A stretch of DNA of 64,000 nucleotides from G020348385 sp964410125 (GCA_964410125.1 CAYPGQ010000012.1:10397-74396), one strand, 5' to 3'. Shown: positions 1-9,003, numbered from the stretch's first letter. The notes: a model not told the origin generated them from the sequence alone. Numbers and translations are program-made.

Positions 1-2
1 GT

Positions 3-1718
3 CAAAGGACGGCCGATGGATCGGGCAATTACTTGGTACAAGAGTATTATCCCAGTTACTATCTATCTGGCAACATCGATGAATACGGAACCGACAGGGA
101 TCAGATCAACGCAAATTTCAGCGGGATTTATTTTGCCGAAGATGTATTGGGTGGAGACCACGAATTCAAATTCGGTGTGGACTATGTGACGGCAACGACA
201 ACCACACACGATTATTACGAAGGCAACCTTACCTTGAATTATTGGGGGCCTGATAACACCCTCCCCAACGGGGAATGGTGGGAAGCCTGGCTGAACAGAG
301 ATTATATGTTGAATTACGCCTTCAATCGCTACAGTGCTTTCATCCAGGATACGGCTACTTTCGGCAGATTGGCCTTGAATCTTGGTGTCAGGTATGATGA
401 GGAAAAGTCTCTGGTTAAGGATGTGGAGATCCCCGCTTCTCCCTGGCTGTCGCAGTACATGCCTGCTGTGAAACTCGATGAATATGATCCTGGTGTGAAA
501 TGGTCTGTTTTTTCGCCTCGTTTGAGCCTGACTTATGACCTGTTCGGAACCGGAAAGGATATCATCAAGTTGTCAGTTGCACGCTATGGTTCTCAATCAG
601 GAAATAACCTGGCGGATAGGGTCAATCCGCTCGGTTGGACAGAGATCGATCTGCTCTGGCAGGATAACAACGAAGACGGTCGAGTGACCAGCGATGAACT
701 CTTCGGGTATGATTGGGATACGGGTGAGTTGAAGGATCCCAATGATCCCGATTATTGGCTCTGGTACAGCAGCTCTGTCAATCCTGATGATCCGACATCG
801 CTTGTGTCTTTGAATAGGTATGACACCAATTACAATTCTCCGCTCCTGGATGAACTCAGCGTCTCGTATGAGAAAGAACTGTTCGCCGACTTCGCCACGC
901 GATTAGAATTTTTCTACAAGAAAAGGCACAACCAGACTTGGCGGCGGTCGATCATGGCAGATGGCGAATTGGAAACAGAAGCGAATTACTATGTTGATAG
1001 CCAAGATGAAACAGTTGGTTACGACATCTACGGAAGAGATGAACTTTTCCCCTATGAGTACATCACCAATCACCAAAAAATGTATGACAGATACCTGGGA
1101 GCCCAGTTGGTTATTACCAAGAGATTGTCCAACAAGTGGATGTTTAACGGATCGTTCACGTATTCGGATTGGAAAAGATACTACGAAGGTGAATATCTCG
1201 GGATCATCGATGATATCAAAGCGGATGATGTGATGGTCGGACTCAACAATCAGGAATACTTCCAGGGCGGTATGGTTGCGCCGGAAAGCGGAGGCTCGGG
1301 TATTCAAGACATCTATGTCAATTCCAGCTGGCAGTTGAAACTATCCGGTTTGTACCAGTTTCCCTTAGGCATAAACTTCAGCGGCGTTTTTTCTGCCCGC
1401 GAAGGTTATGTCATGCCGACCAATGTGCTGGTCAACATGCCTGGAATCGGATACAGGGAACTCTTCGGCAATCCGGATGGCGGAGGAAAGTTCGGAGATC
1501 AGCGGTTGCCGGTATTCTGGGTGATGAATTTCAGATTGGAAAAAGTTTTCCAAGTGAGCGAGACTTCTTCGGTGACTTTGTCAGGCGATGCCTTCAATGT
1601 TACCAACTCCTCGCAGGCTTTGAAGAGAGAGTTGCGAATCACTGCAGATGACTTCGGTCAGGATTTGAGAATTCTGAATCCCAGAGTATTCAGGATTGGA
1701 GTTAGATTCAACTTCTAG
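3..1718 (+). CDS. TonB-dependent outer-membrane receptor, C-terminal part (5' end outside window)
   Basis: The frame is open to the left edge, so the gene starts outside the window; about 570 residues are visible. The visible part is rich in aromatic residues and alternating polar/hydrophobic stretches, as in outer-membrane beta-barrels, and ends in Phe (..VRFNF), the usual signal for barrel assembly. Wording such as the GDAFNVTN segment near the end is typical of carboxypeptidase-regulatory-domain TonB receptors (SusC/Oar-like). An EF-hand-like loop, DNNEDGRVTSDE, lies near nt 662-697 and could bind Ca2+ in an extracellular loop. The plug and any N-terminal CarboxypepD_reg domain are not in the window, so substrate cannot be inferred. 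A strong terminator follows. Confidence 0.85.
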   Translation, partial: QRTADGSGNYLVQEYYPSYYLSGNIDEYGTDRDQINANFSGIYFAEDVLGGDHEFKFGVDYVTATTTTHDYYEGNLTLNYWGPDNTLPNGEWWEAWLNRDYMLNYAFNRYSAFIQDTATFGRLALNLGVRYDEEKSLVKDVEIPASPWLSQYMPAVKLDEYDPGVKWSVFSPRLSLTYDLFGTGKDIIKLSVARYGSQSGNNLADRVNPLGWTEIDLLWQDNNEDGRVTSDELFGYDWDTGELKDPNDPDYWLWYSSSVNPDDPTSLVSLNRYDTNYNSPLLDELSVSYEKELFADFATRLEFFYKKRHNQTWRRSIMADGELETEANYYVDSQDETVGYDIYGRDELFPYEYITNHQKMYDRYLGAQLVITKRLSNKWMFNGSFTYSDWKRYYEGEYLGIIDDIKADDVMVGLNNQEYFQGGMVAPESGGSGIQDIYVNSSWQLKLSGLYQFPLGINFSGVFSAREGYVMPTNVLVNMPGIGYRELFGNPDGGGKFGDQRLPVFWVMNFRLEKVFQVSETSSVTLSGDAFNVTNSSQALKRELRITADDFGQDLRILNPRVFRIGVRFNF

Positions 1719-1741
1719 ATGCTCCTGAAGTAGAAGCACGA

Positions 1742-1783
1742 AGAGCCCCTTCCTGCCCTTGTGCAGAAGGGGCTCTTTTTTTT
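1742..1783 (+). terminator. Rho-independent terminator after the TonB receptor gene
   Basis: Perfect 11-bp stem AGAGCCCCTTC / GAAGGGGCTCT (1742-1752 and 1766-1776) with a 13-nt loop, followed by a run of T from 1776. It lies 24 nt past the stop codon. Confidence 0.9.
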
Positions 1784-1847
1784 ATTGGGGACAGGATACC
1801 CTTTCACTTATTTAGAAATAGGTGAAAGGGTATCCTGTCCCCAATTT
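1784..1847. repeat. R1 palindromic repeat, copy 1 (REP/BIME-like)
   Basis: Two inverted arms of about 30 nt, each carrying GGGGACAGGATACCCTTTCA or its inverse, meet with almost no loop (1784-1814 and 1817-1847). The few differences in the inner arm keep pairing through a G:T wobble. The same arms recur at 7729, 29005 and 41574. It lies between the terminator and the next gene's putative promoter. Confidence 0.9.
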
Positions 1848-1849
1848 AA

Positions 1850-1878
1850 TTGACATGTATTGAACAAAATAATATCCT
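1850..1878 (+). promoter_or_regulatory. Candidate sigma-70 promoter of the first Ser/Thr kinase gene
   Basis: TTGACA at 1850-1855, spacer 17, TATCCT at 1873-1878; an overlapping TAATAT at 1870 is an alternative -10. Transcription would begin near 1885, leaving an 8-nt leader before the ATG at 1893, which has no Shine-Dalgarno sequence. The -35 box directly abuts repeat R1 copy 1. Confidence 0.4.
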
Positions 1879-1892
1879 AAGTTCTACCTTAA

Positions 1893-4409
1893 ATGAAATG
1901 TCCCAATTGCAGCGCCGACAATCCTGAATTATTCCGTTTTTGCAAGGATTGTGGATCTCCACTCGACCTAAAAATAAAGAAAGCTCCTTTCGAAGCCCTC
2001 AAGCCCCAAAAGCTTGCAATGGATAAATTATCTCCGGGCACTCTTTTTGCCGACAGATACCAGATCATCGAGGAATTGGGGACAGGAGGGATGGGCCGGG
2101 TCTACAAAGTCCTTGATAAAGAGCTGGATACCCTGGTTGTCCTGAAGGTTATATTGCCTGAAGTGTCTGCCGATCCTGAGACAATTCCCCGGTTCAGGAA
2201 CGAACTCAAGCTTTCGCGGGAAATATCCCATAAGAATGTCTGCCGGATGTTCGACCTGAACACGTCCAAAGGTACGTATTACATCACAATGGAATTTGTG
2301 GACGGCGAAAGCCTCAAGAAAATCATCCTGATGACGAAAAAAATGAGCGTGGCTACGGCCATCGACATAACCAAACAGATATGCGAGGGGCTTGGCGAGG
2401 CCCATCGGCATGGTGTCGTGCACCGGGATTTGAAGCCGGGCAACATCATAATCGATAGAGATGGCAACGCAAAAATCCTGGATTTTGGGCTTGCCAGATC
2501 CATCGAAAGCAAGGGAATCACCGCTACCGGGATTATCATCGGCACTCCCCAATACATGTCTCCCGAACAGGTGCAAGAAAAAACGGTCGATCAGAGATCT
2601 GACATCTATTCATTAGGTGTTCTCCTGTACGAAATGCTGACAGGACATGTGCCGTTCGATGGGGATTCGCCTGTCCGTGTCGCTTTGAGGCATGTCAAGG
2701 AAAAACCCATCGAGCCGAAAGATATCAATCTGAAGATTCCTCAAGTTGTCAGCCGTGTGATTTTGAAATGTTTGGCCAAAGAAAAGGAAGACAGATTTCA
2801 ATCGACACAGGAATTGTCTGCGGAGTTGAAGCGGATAGAAAAGTCTTTTGCCAAAACAAAAACAGATGATTTCACGAGGAAGAAGAAAACGGGAATAGCT
2901 GGTATTTTCAGAGCCAAGAAAAAATGGGCTGCTTGGGGCAGCTTCGCGATTTTGGCTTGCCTGCTGGTGTTGGCTGCCATCGGCTTTTTTGGAAGAGATG
3001 GAGGGAAAGTTTTTGATTCGATCGCCGTACTCCCGTTCAAAATCGATAATATTGGACCAGGACAGGAATCGGAAACAGAGTACCTGGCCGATGCGATAAC
3101 CGAGAGCATCATTACCAAACTGGCCAAACTGCCCGGTTTGAAAAAAGTTATAGCCCGGAGTTCTGTGTTTCAATACAAAGGTAAAGATATCGACCCTCAG
3201 GAGGTTGGAAAGGAACTGGGTGTGGATACCCTGCTGGCAAGCCGAATGAGCCAGTATGGGGATGAGCTTTCCATAACTGTCGAGCTTGTCGATACTGCCG
3301 ACAACAGACGCATTTGGGGCGACAGTTATCAGATAGATAGAAATCAAATTTTCGAGGTTCAGGATAACATCACTAATTCCATAACAGAAAACCTCCGGTT
3401 GGAATTGACAGGAGAAGAACGGGAACGCATTGCCAAGCGTTATACCGAGAGTTCGGAGGCTTTTAAAGCGTATGCCAGAGGACAGTACTTGTGGAACAAA
3501 AGGACAGAGACAGATCTTCTCACCGCCATCGAACATTTTGAAGATGCCCTCCGGATAGATCCCAACTATGCCCTTGCCCATACAGGGCTGTCCCTCTCCT
3601 ATCTCCTGCTGCCTGAATACGGCAACTACCTTCCGAGTGTCGCTTATCAAAAAGCCAAAGAAGCCGCATTGCGAGCTCTGGAGATCGATACCGACTTGGC
3701 CGAAGCGCGCACCTCTCTTGCCCAGATAAAAAGACGGTATGATTGGGATTGGATTGCAGCCGAAAGGGAGTACAAACGAGCCCTCGAGCTCGATCCCAAC
3801 TATGCAATGGCCCACCACTGGTATGGTTACGACATGATGTGCATGGGCCGGTATGACGAAGCCATTCAGATGATAGAACGCGCCCACGAGCTGGATCCTC
3901 TTTCTTTGGTAATTAACAGGAATCTGGGCCAGGTCTATTACCGTTCCGGGCAATACGAACGAGGGAAAGAGGCTTTGCAGAGGGTCTTCGCAAAAAATCC
4001 GAACTTCAGCTATCTCCACTACCATCTGGGCAATATCGAGTTCCAGCAGGGCCGATATGCAGAGGCCCTGGTTTTGTTCCAGAGAGAGAAGGAGAACGCG
4101 AGAGGTTGGGCTATCCACATCCAGCCCTGGATAGGAATGACATACGCGAAGCAGGGGAAAACGGACGAGGCACGAACGATATTGGCTGATTTAATATCTC
4201 AATCACAGCGGAATCATGTTCCCCCCACTCCTGTTGCCGCTTTGCATTTTGTTCTTGGAGATCTCGATGCGGGATTCCTTTGGCTTGAGAAGGCCTACGA
4301 AGGGTATGACAGTTGGGTTCGTCTTCTGAAAACCGATATAGTATTCGATCCAGTTCGGGAGGACCCACGGTTTCTTGAGATTCTGAAAAAGATCGGCTTG
4401 GAAAGATAG
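1893..4409 (+). CDS. Zinc-ribbon Ser/Thr protein kinase with membrane anchor and TPR sensor half
   Basis: 838 aa. Residues 3-20 form a zinc ribbon (Cys3, Cys6, Cys17, Cys20). The kinase domain spans about 55-315: P-loop GTGGMG 63-68, Lys85, catalytic HRD 177-179, DFG 197-199, and SPE in place of APE. One transmembrane helix (345-366) follows a basic stretch. The far side begins with SIAVLPF (376-382), typical of the TolB/FlgO-like domain seen in bacterial adenylate cyclases and kinases, then TPR repeats from about 520 to 830. The protein probably senses an envelope or extracytoplasmic signal through TPRs and phosphorylates cytoplasmic targets. No Shine-Dalgarno is visible; the start is set by the promoter and by the zinc ribbon at the very N-terminus. 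A paralogue follows at 4593. Confidence 0.93.
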   Translation: MKCPNCSADNPELFRFCKDCGSPLDLKIKKAPFEALKPQKLAMDKLSPGTLFADRYQIIEELGTGGMGRVYKVLDKELDTLVVLKVILPEVSADPETIPRFRNELKLSREISHKNVCRMFDLNTSKGTYYITMEFVDGESLKKIILMTKKMSVATAIDITKQICEGLGEAHRHGVVHRDLKPGNIIIDRDGNAKILDFGLARSIESKGITATGIIIGTPQYMSPEQVQEKTVDQRSDIYSLGVLLYEMLTGHVPFDGDSPVRVALRHVKEKPIEPKDINLKIPQVVSRVILKCLAKEKEDRFQSTQELSAELKRIEKSFAKTKTDDFTRKKKTGIAGIFRAKKKWAAWGSFAILACLLVLAAIGFFGRDGGKVFDSIAVLPFKIDNIGPGQESETEYLADAITESIITKLAKLPGLKKVIARSSVFQYKGKDIDPQEVGKELGVDTLLASRMSQYGDELSITVELVDTADNRRIWGDSYQIDRNQIFEVQDNITNSITENLRLELTGEERERIAKRYTESSEAFKAYARGQYLWNKRTETDLLTAIEHFEDALRIDPNYALAHTGLSLSYLLLPEYGNYLPSVAYQKAKEAALRALEIDTDLAEARTSLAQIKRRYDWDWIAAEREYKRALELDPNYAMAHHWYGYDMMCMGRYDEAIQMIERAHELDPLSLVINRNLGQVYYRSGQYERGKEALQRVFAKNPNFSYLHYHLGNIEFQQGRYAEALVLFQREKENARGWAIHIQPWIGMTYAKQGKTDEARTILADLISQSQRNHVPPTPVAALHFVLGDLDAGFLWLEKAYEGYDSWVRLLKTDIVFDPVREDPRFLEILKKIGLER

Positions 4410-4526
4410 TCCCGTAAAGTTATTTTACAGCAGTATATCGCTGCCTTGTTCCTTAACCTTACCCCACTTGGCATGAAAATTGCTATTTATTATCAATGGA
4501 GTCAGAACAAATTGGAATTTACAACG

Positions 4527-4540
4527 TATATATATATATA
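4527..4540. repeat. Short (TA)n tract in the intergenic region
   Basis: Seven TA units in the 183-nt gap between the two kinase genes. The tract is slippage-prone and lies about 50 nt ahead of the second kinase start, so it could form part of an AT-rich promoter, but no convincing -35/-10 pair is seen. Confidence 0.6.
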
Positions 4541-4592
4541 GAGTGGAAACTTTGAGGACGTGAATTGAGTTTAAAAAGACGATAGAAGAAAA

Positions 4593-7500
4593 ATGAAGAT
4601 AAAGTGCATGTCTTGCCAATTCGAAAACCCGCCGGATACGCGTTTCTGCGGAAATTGTGGGGAGCCGATTCAATTCAAAGTGGAGGATGATGATCTGTTC
4701 GCCAAAACATTGGCTATGGACACGGCCATGGTTCGACTGGATAGAGGCACGGTTTTTGCCGGTCGGTACGAAGTCATTGAAGAGCTCGGCAGGGGAGGCA
4801 TGGGAAGTGTCTACAGAGTGATGGATAAAAAGATAAATGAAGAGGTGGCGCTCAAGCTGATCAGACCGGAGATAGTCGACAAAAAAGCCATCGAACGGTT
4901 CGGGGATGAACTGAAGTATGCCCGCAAGATCGCCCACAGAAATGTCTGCAAGATGTATGATCTGGACGAAGAAAAGAGCACCCACTATATAACCATGGAG
5001 TATATCCCTGGGGAAGACCTAAAGAGCATGATTAAAATGACCCGTCAGCTCGGGGTGCGTACTTCGATCATCATTGCCAAGCAGATATGTGAGGGTTTGG
5101 CCGAAGCTCATCGTCATGGGATCGTGCACAGGGATTTAAAGCCCGGCAACGTCATCATCGATAAGGAAGGCAACGCGCGGATTCTGGATTTTGGGATAGC
5201 CCGTTCTCTGAAAACGGGCCGGAAGACAGGCCATGGGATTTTGGTCGGAACGCCTGAGTATATGTCTCCTGAACAAGCGGAAGCCAAAGAAGCCGATCAG
5301 CAATCGGATATATACTCGTTGGGAGTCATTATATTCGAGATGTTAACCGGAAGAGTGCCTTTCGATGGGGAGGGCTCTCTTGGTATAGCGGTCAAACACA
5401 AACTTGAAAAGCCGCCGATCCCGAGGAAATTCAATCACGAAATTCCTGAAGAGCTCAACCGTTTGATCCTGAAATGTCTGGAAAAAGACCGGAAAAACAG
5501 GTGCCAAAGTGTGCAGGAGCTTCACAGCGATCTGTCCAAAATCGAACAGGAACTGCCCACTACCGAACGCAAAATTCGGAGAAAAAGGCCCATCACATCC
5601 AGAGAGATAACAGTCAAATTCAATATAAAAAAACTTTTCCTGCCGGCACTCATCCTTTTAGCATTTATCGCGGTCGGTGTCATCGGCTGGAAGTTCTTCA
5701 TAGAAAGATCGGCTTTTGCAGCTCCCGAAGATATGGTTTCTGTGGCAGTGATCAGCTTCGAGAACCAGACGGGAGATAGTTCGTTGGATTATCTGCAGGA
5801 TGTCATTCCCAATCTTTTGATAACAAGCTTAGAGCAGTCCAAATCCTTTCGCATCACATCTTGGGAGAGGATGAAGGATTTGCTGGAACAGTTGGGAAGA
5901 AAGGATGTTGCGGTCATCGACAGGGATCTGGGATTCGAGTTGTGCCGGCTGGATGGTATCCAGGCTATCATCTTGGGAAGCTACACAAAAGCGAACAACA
6001 TGTTCGTCACCAATGTCAATGTTTTGGATGCCGAGACCAAAAGCCTACTGAAGAGTGTGAGCTCCAGGGGAGAAGGAGTGGACAGCATCCTGAAAAAACA
6101 GATCGATGCGGTGAGCCGGAAGATCGGTCACGGATCAGGAATCAGTGCGTTTTTACAGAGACTTAGAACCCCACACATCAGGGAAGTTACCACGGATTCC
6201 ATGGAGGCATACAACTACTTTCTCAGGGGTAGGGCGGACTTTGAAAAATATTACTACAACGATGCCCGTCGATTTCTCGAGAGAGCTGTGGAGCTCGATC
6301 CGGAGTTTGCGTTGGCATATTACTACCTGGCAAGGGCTTATGCTACTTTGGGAAACAGAGCAGAGATGGAAGAGGCTTCCGAAAACTTTAAAAAATTCGG
6401 TAAAAAGCTCAAAGGAAAGGAAGGGCTTTTCATAGATGCGCTTCTTGTCCAGGCGGAAAACCCTAAAAAATATCACAAAATCCTTCTGGAACTTGCTGAA
6501 AAATATCCCAAGTGGAAAAGAGTTCATTTTGAGCTGGCCCTGTATCACGAGCAAAAACGTGAGTATGATGAGGCGATTGTGTTATTGAACAAGGCGCTGG
6601 AGCTGGATCCCAATTATGGGTATGCCCTCAATCAACTGGCCTATGAGTACAGCTATAAGAACGAATATGATAAGGCACTCGAGTATTTCAGGCGGTATGC
6701 TTCCGTTTCTCCGGGGGATGCCAATCCGTTTGATTCGATGGGGGAGACCTATTTCCGGATGGGAAGATTGGATGATGCCATACAGAAGTTCGAGGAAGCC
6801 CTGGAGGTTAAGCCCGATTTCGAGTCCGGTTGGAAAATCTCGTATATCTATGCCGTCAAACAAGATTATGATGAGGCGATGAGATGGCTCGACCAATTCA
6901 TAGACATGGCAGCGACAGACTCGCTCAGAGCTCAGGGACACCTGTGGAAGGGATATTATTACTACTTGCAGGGAAAGCTCGAGCAGTCGCTCAACGAAGT
7001 GGACAGGGCAGAAGAGTTGGCCAGGGAAGCGGACAACTGGAGAATGGTGGACGTGGCCTTCCGGTCGAGAATATGGTCATGCTATGATTGGGGAGAGATA
7101 GAGCGTTTTCATGAATACGCAGAGGCCAGGCATGATTACCGGACCGAAAATGAATACGGGACTCCAGAAGAAAATACCCTGATTTATACATTTTACCTGG
7201 GTATGTTGGATGTGAGGGGGGGGCAGATCGAGGCGGCGAAAGCGAACTTAACTGAAATCAGGTCCCTGTTATCCGAGATGGATGAAGATAAAAGAAAGGC
7301 GAATGTGGTAACAGATCACGTTCTCTCACGCAGCATATTCCTTGCCGAAGGGCAGGCAGAGGAAGCCATCGCAGCACATGAAAAAGTACCGCCGCGCATG
7401 TTGAGTTTTATGGATTTTTATTCCTTCATCTACACGAATCTTCCTTACAGGATCGATTTTCCGGCGCAGGTTTTTCAGGCAAAGGGGAATTTGGATGAAG

Positions 7501-7727
7501 CCATCGCGGAATATGAAAAGTTGACCACGTTCGATCCTACGGCTGTCCTCTTCCGTCCGTTAATCCACCCCTTCGGCCATCTAAGGCTTGCCAAGTTATA
7601 CGAGCAGAAAGGCCTCATTGATAAGGCTATCGAGCAGTATGAATTGGCCCTCTCCTACTGGCAGGATGCCGATGCAGACCTGGCCCCCGTTATCGATGCC
7701 CACACCTCCCTCGCCCGCCTCCAATAA
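4593..7727 (+). CDS. Zinc-ribbon Ser/Thr protein kinase, paralogue with long TPR sensor
   Basis: 1044 aa, same plan as the preceding kinase. The zinc ribbon has Cys5, Cys8, Cys19 and Cys22. The kinase domain covers about 58-325 with GRGGMG at the P-loop, Lys88, HRD 179-181 and DFG 199-201. A transmembrane helix lies at 347-369. The distal half opens with a TolB/FlgO-like segment (VAVISFENQTG, about 385-395) and carries a longer TPR array up to the C-terminus, including ALELDPNYGYALNQLAYEY-type repeats. The kinase halves are closely similar to the first kinase, the sensor halves much less so, which suggests duplication and divergence of the input. The stop codon lies one base before an R1 repeat. 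Start codon ATG with only a weak purine-rich stretch upstream. Confidence 0.93.
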   Translation: MKIKCMSCQFENPPDTRFCGNCGEPIQFKVEDDDLFAKTLAMDTAMVRLDRGTVFAGRYEVIEELGRGGMGSVYRVMDKKINEEVALKLIRPEIVDKKAIERFGDELKYARKIAHRNVCKMYDLDEEKSTHYITMEYIPGEDLKSMIKMTRQLGVRTSIIIAKQICEGLAEAHRHGIVHRDLKPGNVIIDKEGNARILDFGIARSLKTGRKTGHGILVGTPEYMSPEQAEAKEADQQSDIYSLGVIIFEMLTGRVPFDGEGSLGIAVKHKLEKPPIPRKFNHEIPEELNRLILKCLEKDRKNRCQSVQELHSDLSKIEQELPTTERKIRRKRPITSREITVKFNIKKLFLPALILLAFIAVGVIGWKFFIERSAFAAPEDMVSVAVISFENQTGDSSLDYLQDVIPNLLITSLEQSKSFRITSWERMKDLLEQLGRKDVAVIDRDLGFELCRLDGIQAIILGSYTKANNMFVTNVNVLDAETKSLLKSVSSRGEGVDSILKKQIDAVSRKIGHGSGISAFLQRLRTPHIREVTTDSMEAYNYFLRGRADFEKYYYNDARRFLERAVELDPEFALAYYYLARAYATLGNRAEMEEASENFKKFGKKLKGKEGLFIDALLVQAENPKKYHKILLELAEKYPKWKRVHFELALYHEQKREYDEAIVLLNKALELDPNYGYALNQLAYEYSYKNEYDKALEYFRRYASVSPGDANPFDSMGETYFRMGRLDDAIQKFEEALEVKPDFESGWKISYIYAVKQDYDEAMRWLDQFIDMAATDSLRAQGHLWKGYYYYLQGKLEQSLNEVDRAEELAREADNWRMVDVAFRSRIWSCYDWGEIERFHEYAEARHDYRTENEYGTPEENTLIYTFYLGMLDVRGGQIEAAKANLTEIRSLLSEMDEDKRKANVVTDHVLSRSIFLAEGQAEEAIAAHEKVPPRMLSFMDFYSFIYTNLPYRIDFPAQVFQAKGNLDEAIAEYEKLTTFDPTAVLFRPLIHPFGHLRLAKLYEQKGLIDKAIEQYELALSYWQDADADLAPVIDAHTSLARLQ

Positions 7728-7728
7728 T

Positions 7729-7820
7729 TAAATTGGGGACAGGATACCCTTTCACCTATTTAATGAGGGATGCCTATAACTGCCTATAAATAGGTGAAAG
7801 GGTATCCTGTCCCCAATTTA
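7729..7820. repeat. R1 palindromic repeat, copy 2 (perfect 34-bp arms)
   Basis: Perfect 34-bp inverted repeat (7729-7762 and 7787-7820) around a 24-nt spacer that itself holds a duplicated TGCCTATA. It is the best-preserved copy and starts one base after the stop of the kinase gene, so it may also act as a transcription or mRNA 3'-end structure. Confidence 0.95.
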
Positions 7821-7869
7821 ATTTCCTAATTATGCTGTGTATCTGTATAATTAAGTAATCAGGTATCCC

Positions 7870-7897
7870 GTCACCTAATTATTGTCACCTAATTATT
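7870..7897. repeat. Tandem 14-bp duplication abutting a start codon (degenerate R1)
   Basis: GTCACCTAATTATT occurs twice in a row (7870-7883, 7884-7897) and the next base is the A of the following ATG. The preceding GGTATCCCGTCACC looks like a decayed R1 arm (GGTATCCTGTCCCC). No ribosome-binding site is left upstream of the gene. Confidence 0.75.
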
Positions 7898-8683
7898 ATG
7901 AGAAGAAATTGTGTGCGGTTGATTCATTGGAAGCCAACAGAGGTGTTGGATGAGGTGGAGGATCTCCGTTTAGCTGGGTATGAGGTAGCCCACGAGGCAC
8001 TGAGTCCTTCTTCGTTTCAGGAGATGAGAGAGAATCCCCCGGATGCTGTAGTGATCGATTTATCCCGAATCCCGTCTCAAGGACGGGATGTGGGCCTAGG
8101 TATCCGTAAATACAAGGCCACACGTCATGTGCCTCTGGTTTTTGTCGAGGGCGATCCAGATAAAGTGAAACGAGTCCAAGAGCTTTTGCCCGATGCGGTT
8201 TATACGACCTGGGATCGAATCCTGGATGGACTCGAGCAGGCCATCTCTCACCCACCCAAAGTCCCGGTTGTGCCGGCATCGGCTATGGCGGGATATGAAG
8301 GAGCCCCTTTGTCCAAAAAACTTGGGATCAAACCCAACGCGGTCGTTTATCTTATCGATGCTCCTAAAGGTTTTGAAACGGCTATTGCAAAATTGCCCGA
8401 AGGGGTGTCGTTCGTTAGAATTGCTCCGGATCACAACGATTTAGCGATTTGGTTCGTCAAATCACAGAAAGAATTGGAAGGACGCATAAATCAGGTGAAA
8501 TCGCGTATAGGGAAGGGTGGCCTCTGGATCGCCTGGCCGAAAAAAGCCTCAGGTGTCACATCAGATCTTTCTCAAACAGTGGTGCGGAAGGTGGGACTCA
8601 ACTTTGGTTTGGTCGACTACAAAGTCTGTTTTATCGATAAAACATGGTCCGGCTTAAAATTCACCCTCCGGCCACAGAAATAA
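7898..8683 (+). CDS. Receiver-like / DUF3052 fusion protein
   Basis: 261 aa, cytoplasmic. Residues 1-120 look like a response-regulator receiver fold (hydrophobic VVIDL strand, then LGIRKYKATRHVPLVFVEGD), but the acidic pair at the end of strand 1 is absent (LIHW) and the late conserved Lys is not evident, so phosphorylation is doubtful. Residues about 135-258 match the DUF3052 style: KLGIKPNAVVYLIDAPKGFE, then GGLWIAWPKK, DLSQTVVRKVG and a closing FIDKTWSGLKF. DUF3052 proteins are small and of unknown function. The ATG has no Shine-Dalgarno because a 14-bp duplication ends directly at it. Function is not known. Confidence 0.7.
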   Translation: MRRNCVRLIHWKPTEVLDEVEDLRLAGYEVAHEALSPSSFQEMRENPPDAVVIDLSRIPSQGRDVGLGIRKYKATRHVPLVFVEGDPDKVKRVQELLPDAVYTTWDRILDGLEQAISHPPKVPVVPASAMAGYEGAPLSKKLGIKPNAVVYLIDAPKGFETAIAKLPEGVSFVRIAPDHNDLAIWFVKSQKELEGRINQVKSRIGKGGLWIAWPKKASGVTSDLSQTVVRKVGLNFGLVDYKVCFIDKTWSGLKFTLRPQK

Positions 8684-8690
8684 GCCGGGA

Positions 8691-8864
8691 TTACTTCTTA
8701 GTCAATACTCTACTAATGGCATCATCTGTCAAAAGCGCATGGGCAGGTCTGGGATGCTCGGGATCAAAGACACGCATGATCTCCTGTTTTTCGATTTTTG
8801 TGCCGCTTTCATCGATCGCGCCGAACATGTTCAAATCAGTCAGGAGGAGAGCTCGGTGTTGCAC
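8691..8864 (-). CDS. Small candidate ORF, 57 aa, unknown
   Basis: A GTG-started frame reading leftwards, convergent with the DUF3052 gene and ending 7 nt past its stop. The product ends in EKQEIMRVFDPEHPRPAHAL..TKK; its charged, protein-like composition is unlike random shadow frames. An in-frame TAG lies a few codons upstream of the GTG, so it is not an open extension of a longer gene; an internal ATG at about residue 13 is another start. GAGGG just before the GTG is a poor Shine-Dalgarno. It may be a real short gene or the tail of a decayed one. No family recognised. Confidence 0.35.
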   Translation of the reverse strand: MQHRALLLTDLNMFGAIDESGTKIEKQEIMRVFDPEHPRPAHALLTDDAISRVLTKK

Positions 8865-8922
8865 ATTCCCTCTGATAAGCTATTATCACAGGGGGAATAA
8901 TAACGGCAACTTCTTTTTTTTA

Positions 8923-8948
8923 TTGACATTCATAATTTTTTTTATAAT
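8923..8948 (+). promoter_or_regulatory. Candidate promoter for the small membrane protein gene
   Basis: TTGACA at 8923-8928 and TATAAT at 8943-8948 both match consensus perfectly, but the spacer is 14 nt instead of 16-18. The start codon at 9004 lies about 50 nt downstream. Confidence 0.3.
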
Positions 8949-9003
8949 CATCTAGGAATAATAGAATTTGGGGATGTTCCGATTTAAACAAAGGAGGGAC
9001 AAA

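Noticed and set aside
2613..4118. A 501-codon open frame on the minus strand opposite the first kinase gene
   Set aside because: It lies fully within the kinase/TPR coding region and its composition is what the complementary strand of a TPR-coding gene gives. No start signal, no domain.
8923..8948. Perfect TTGACA and TATAAT as a high-confidence promoter
   Set aside because: The 14-nt spacer is outside the normal 16-18 range, so it is kept only as a weak candidate; a similar 14-nt case at 56014 is treated the same way.
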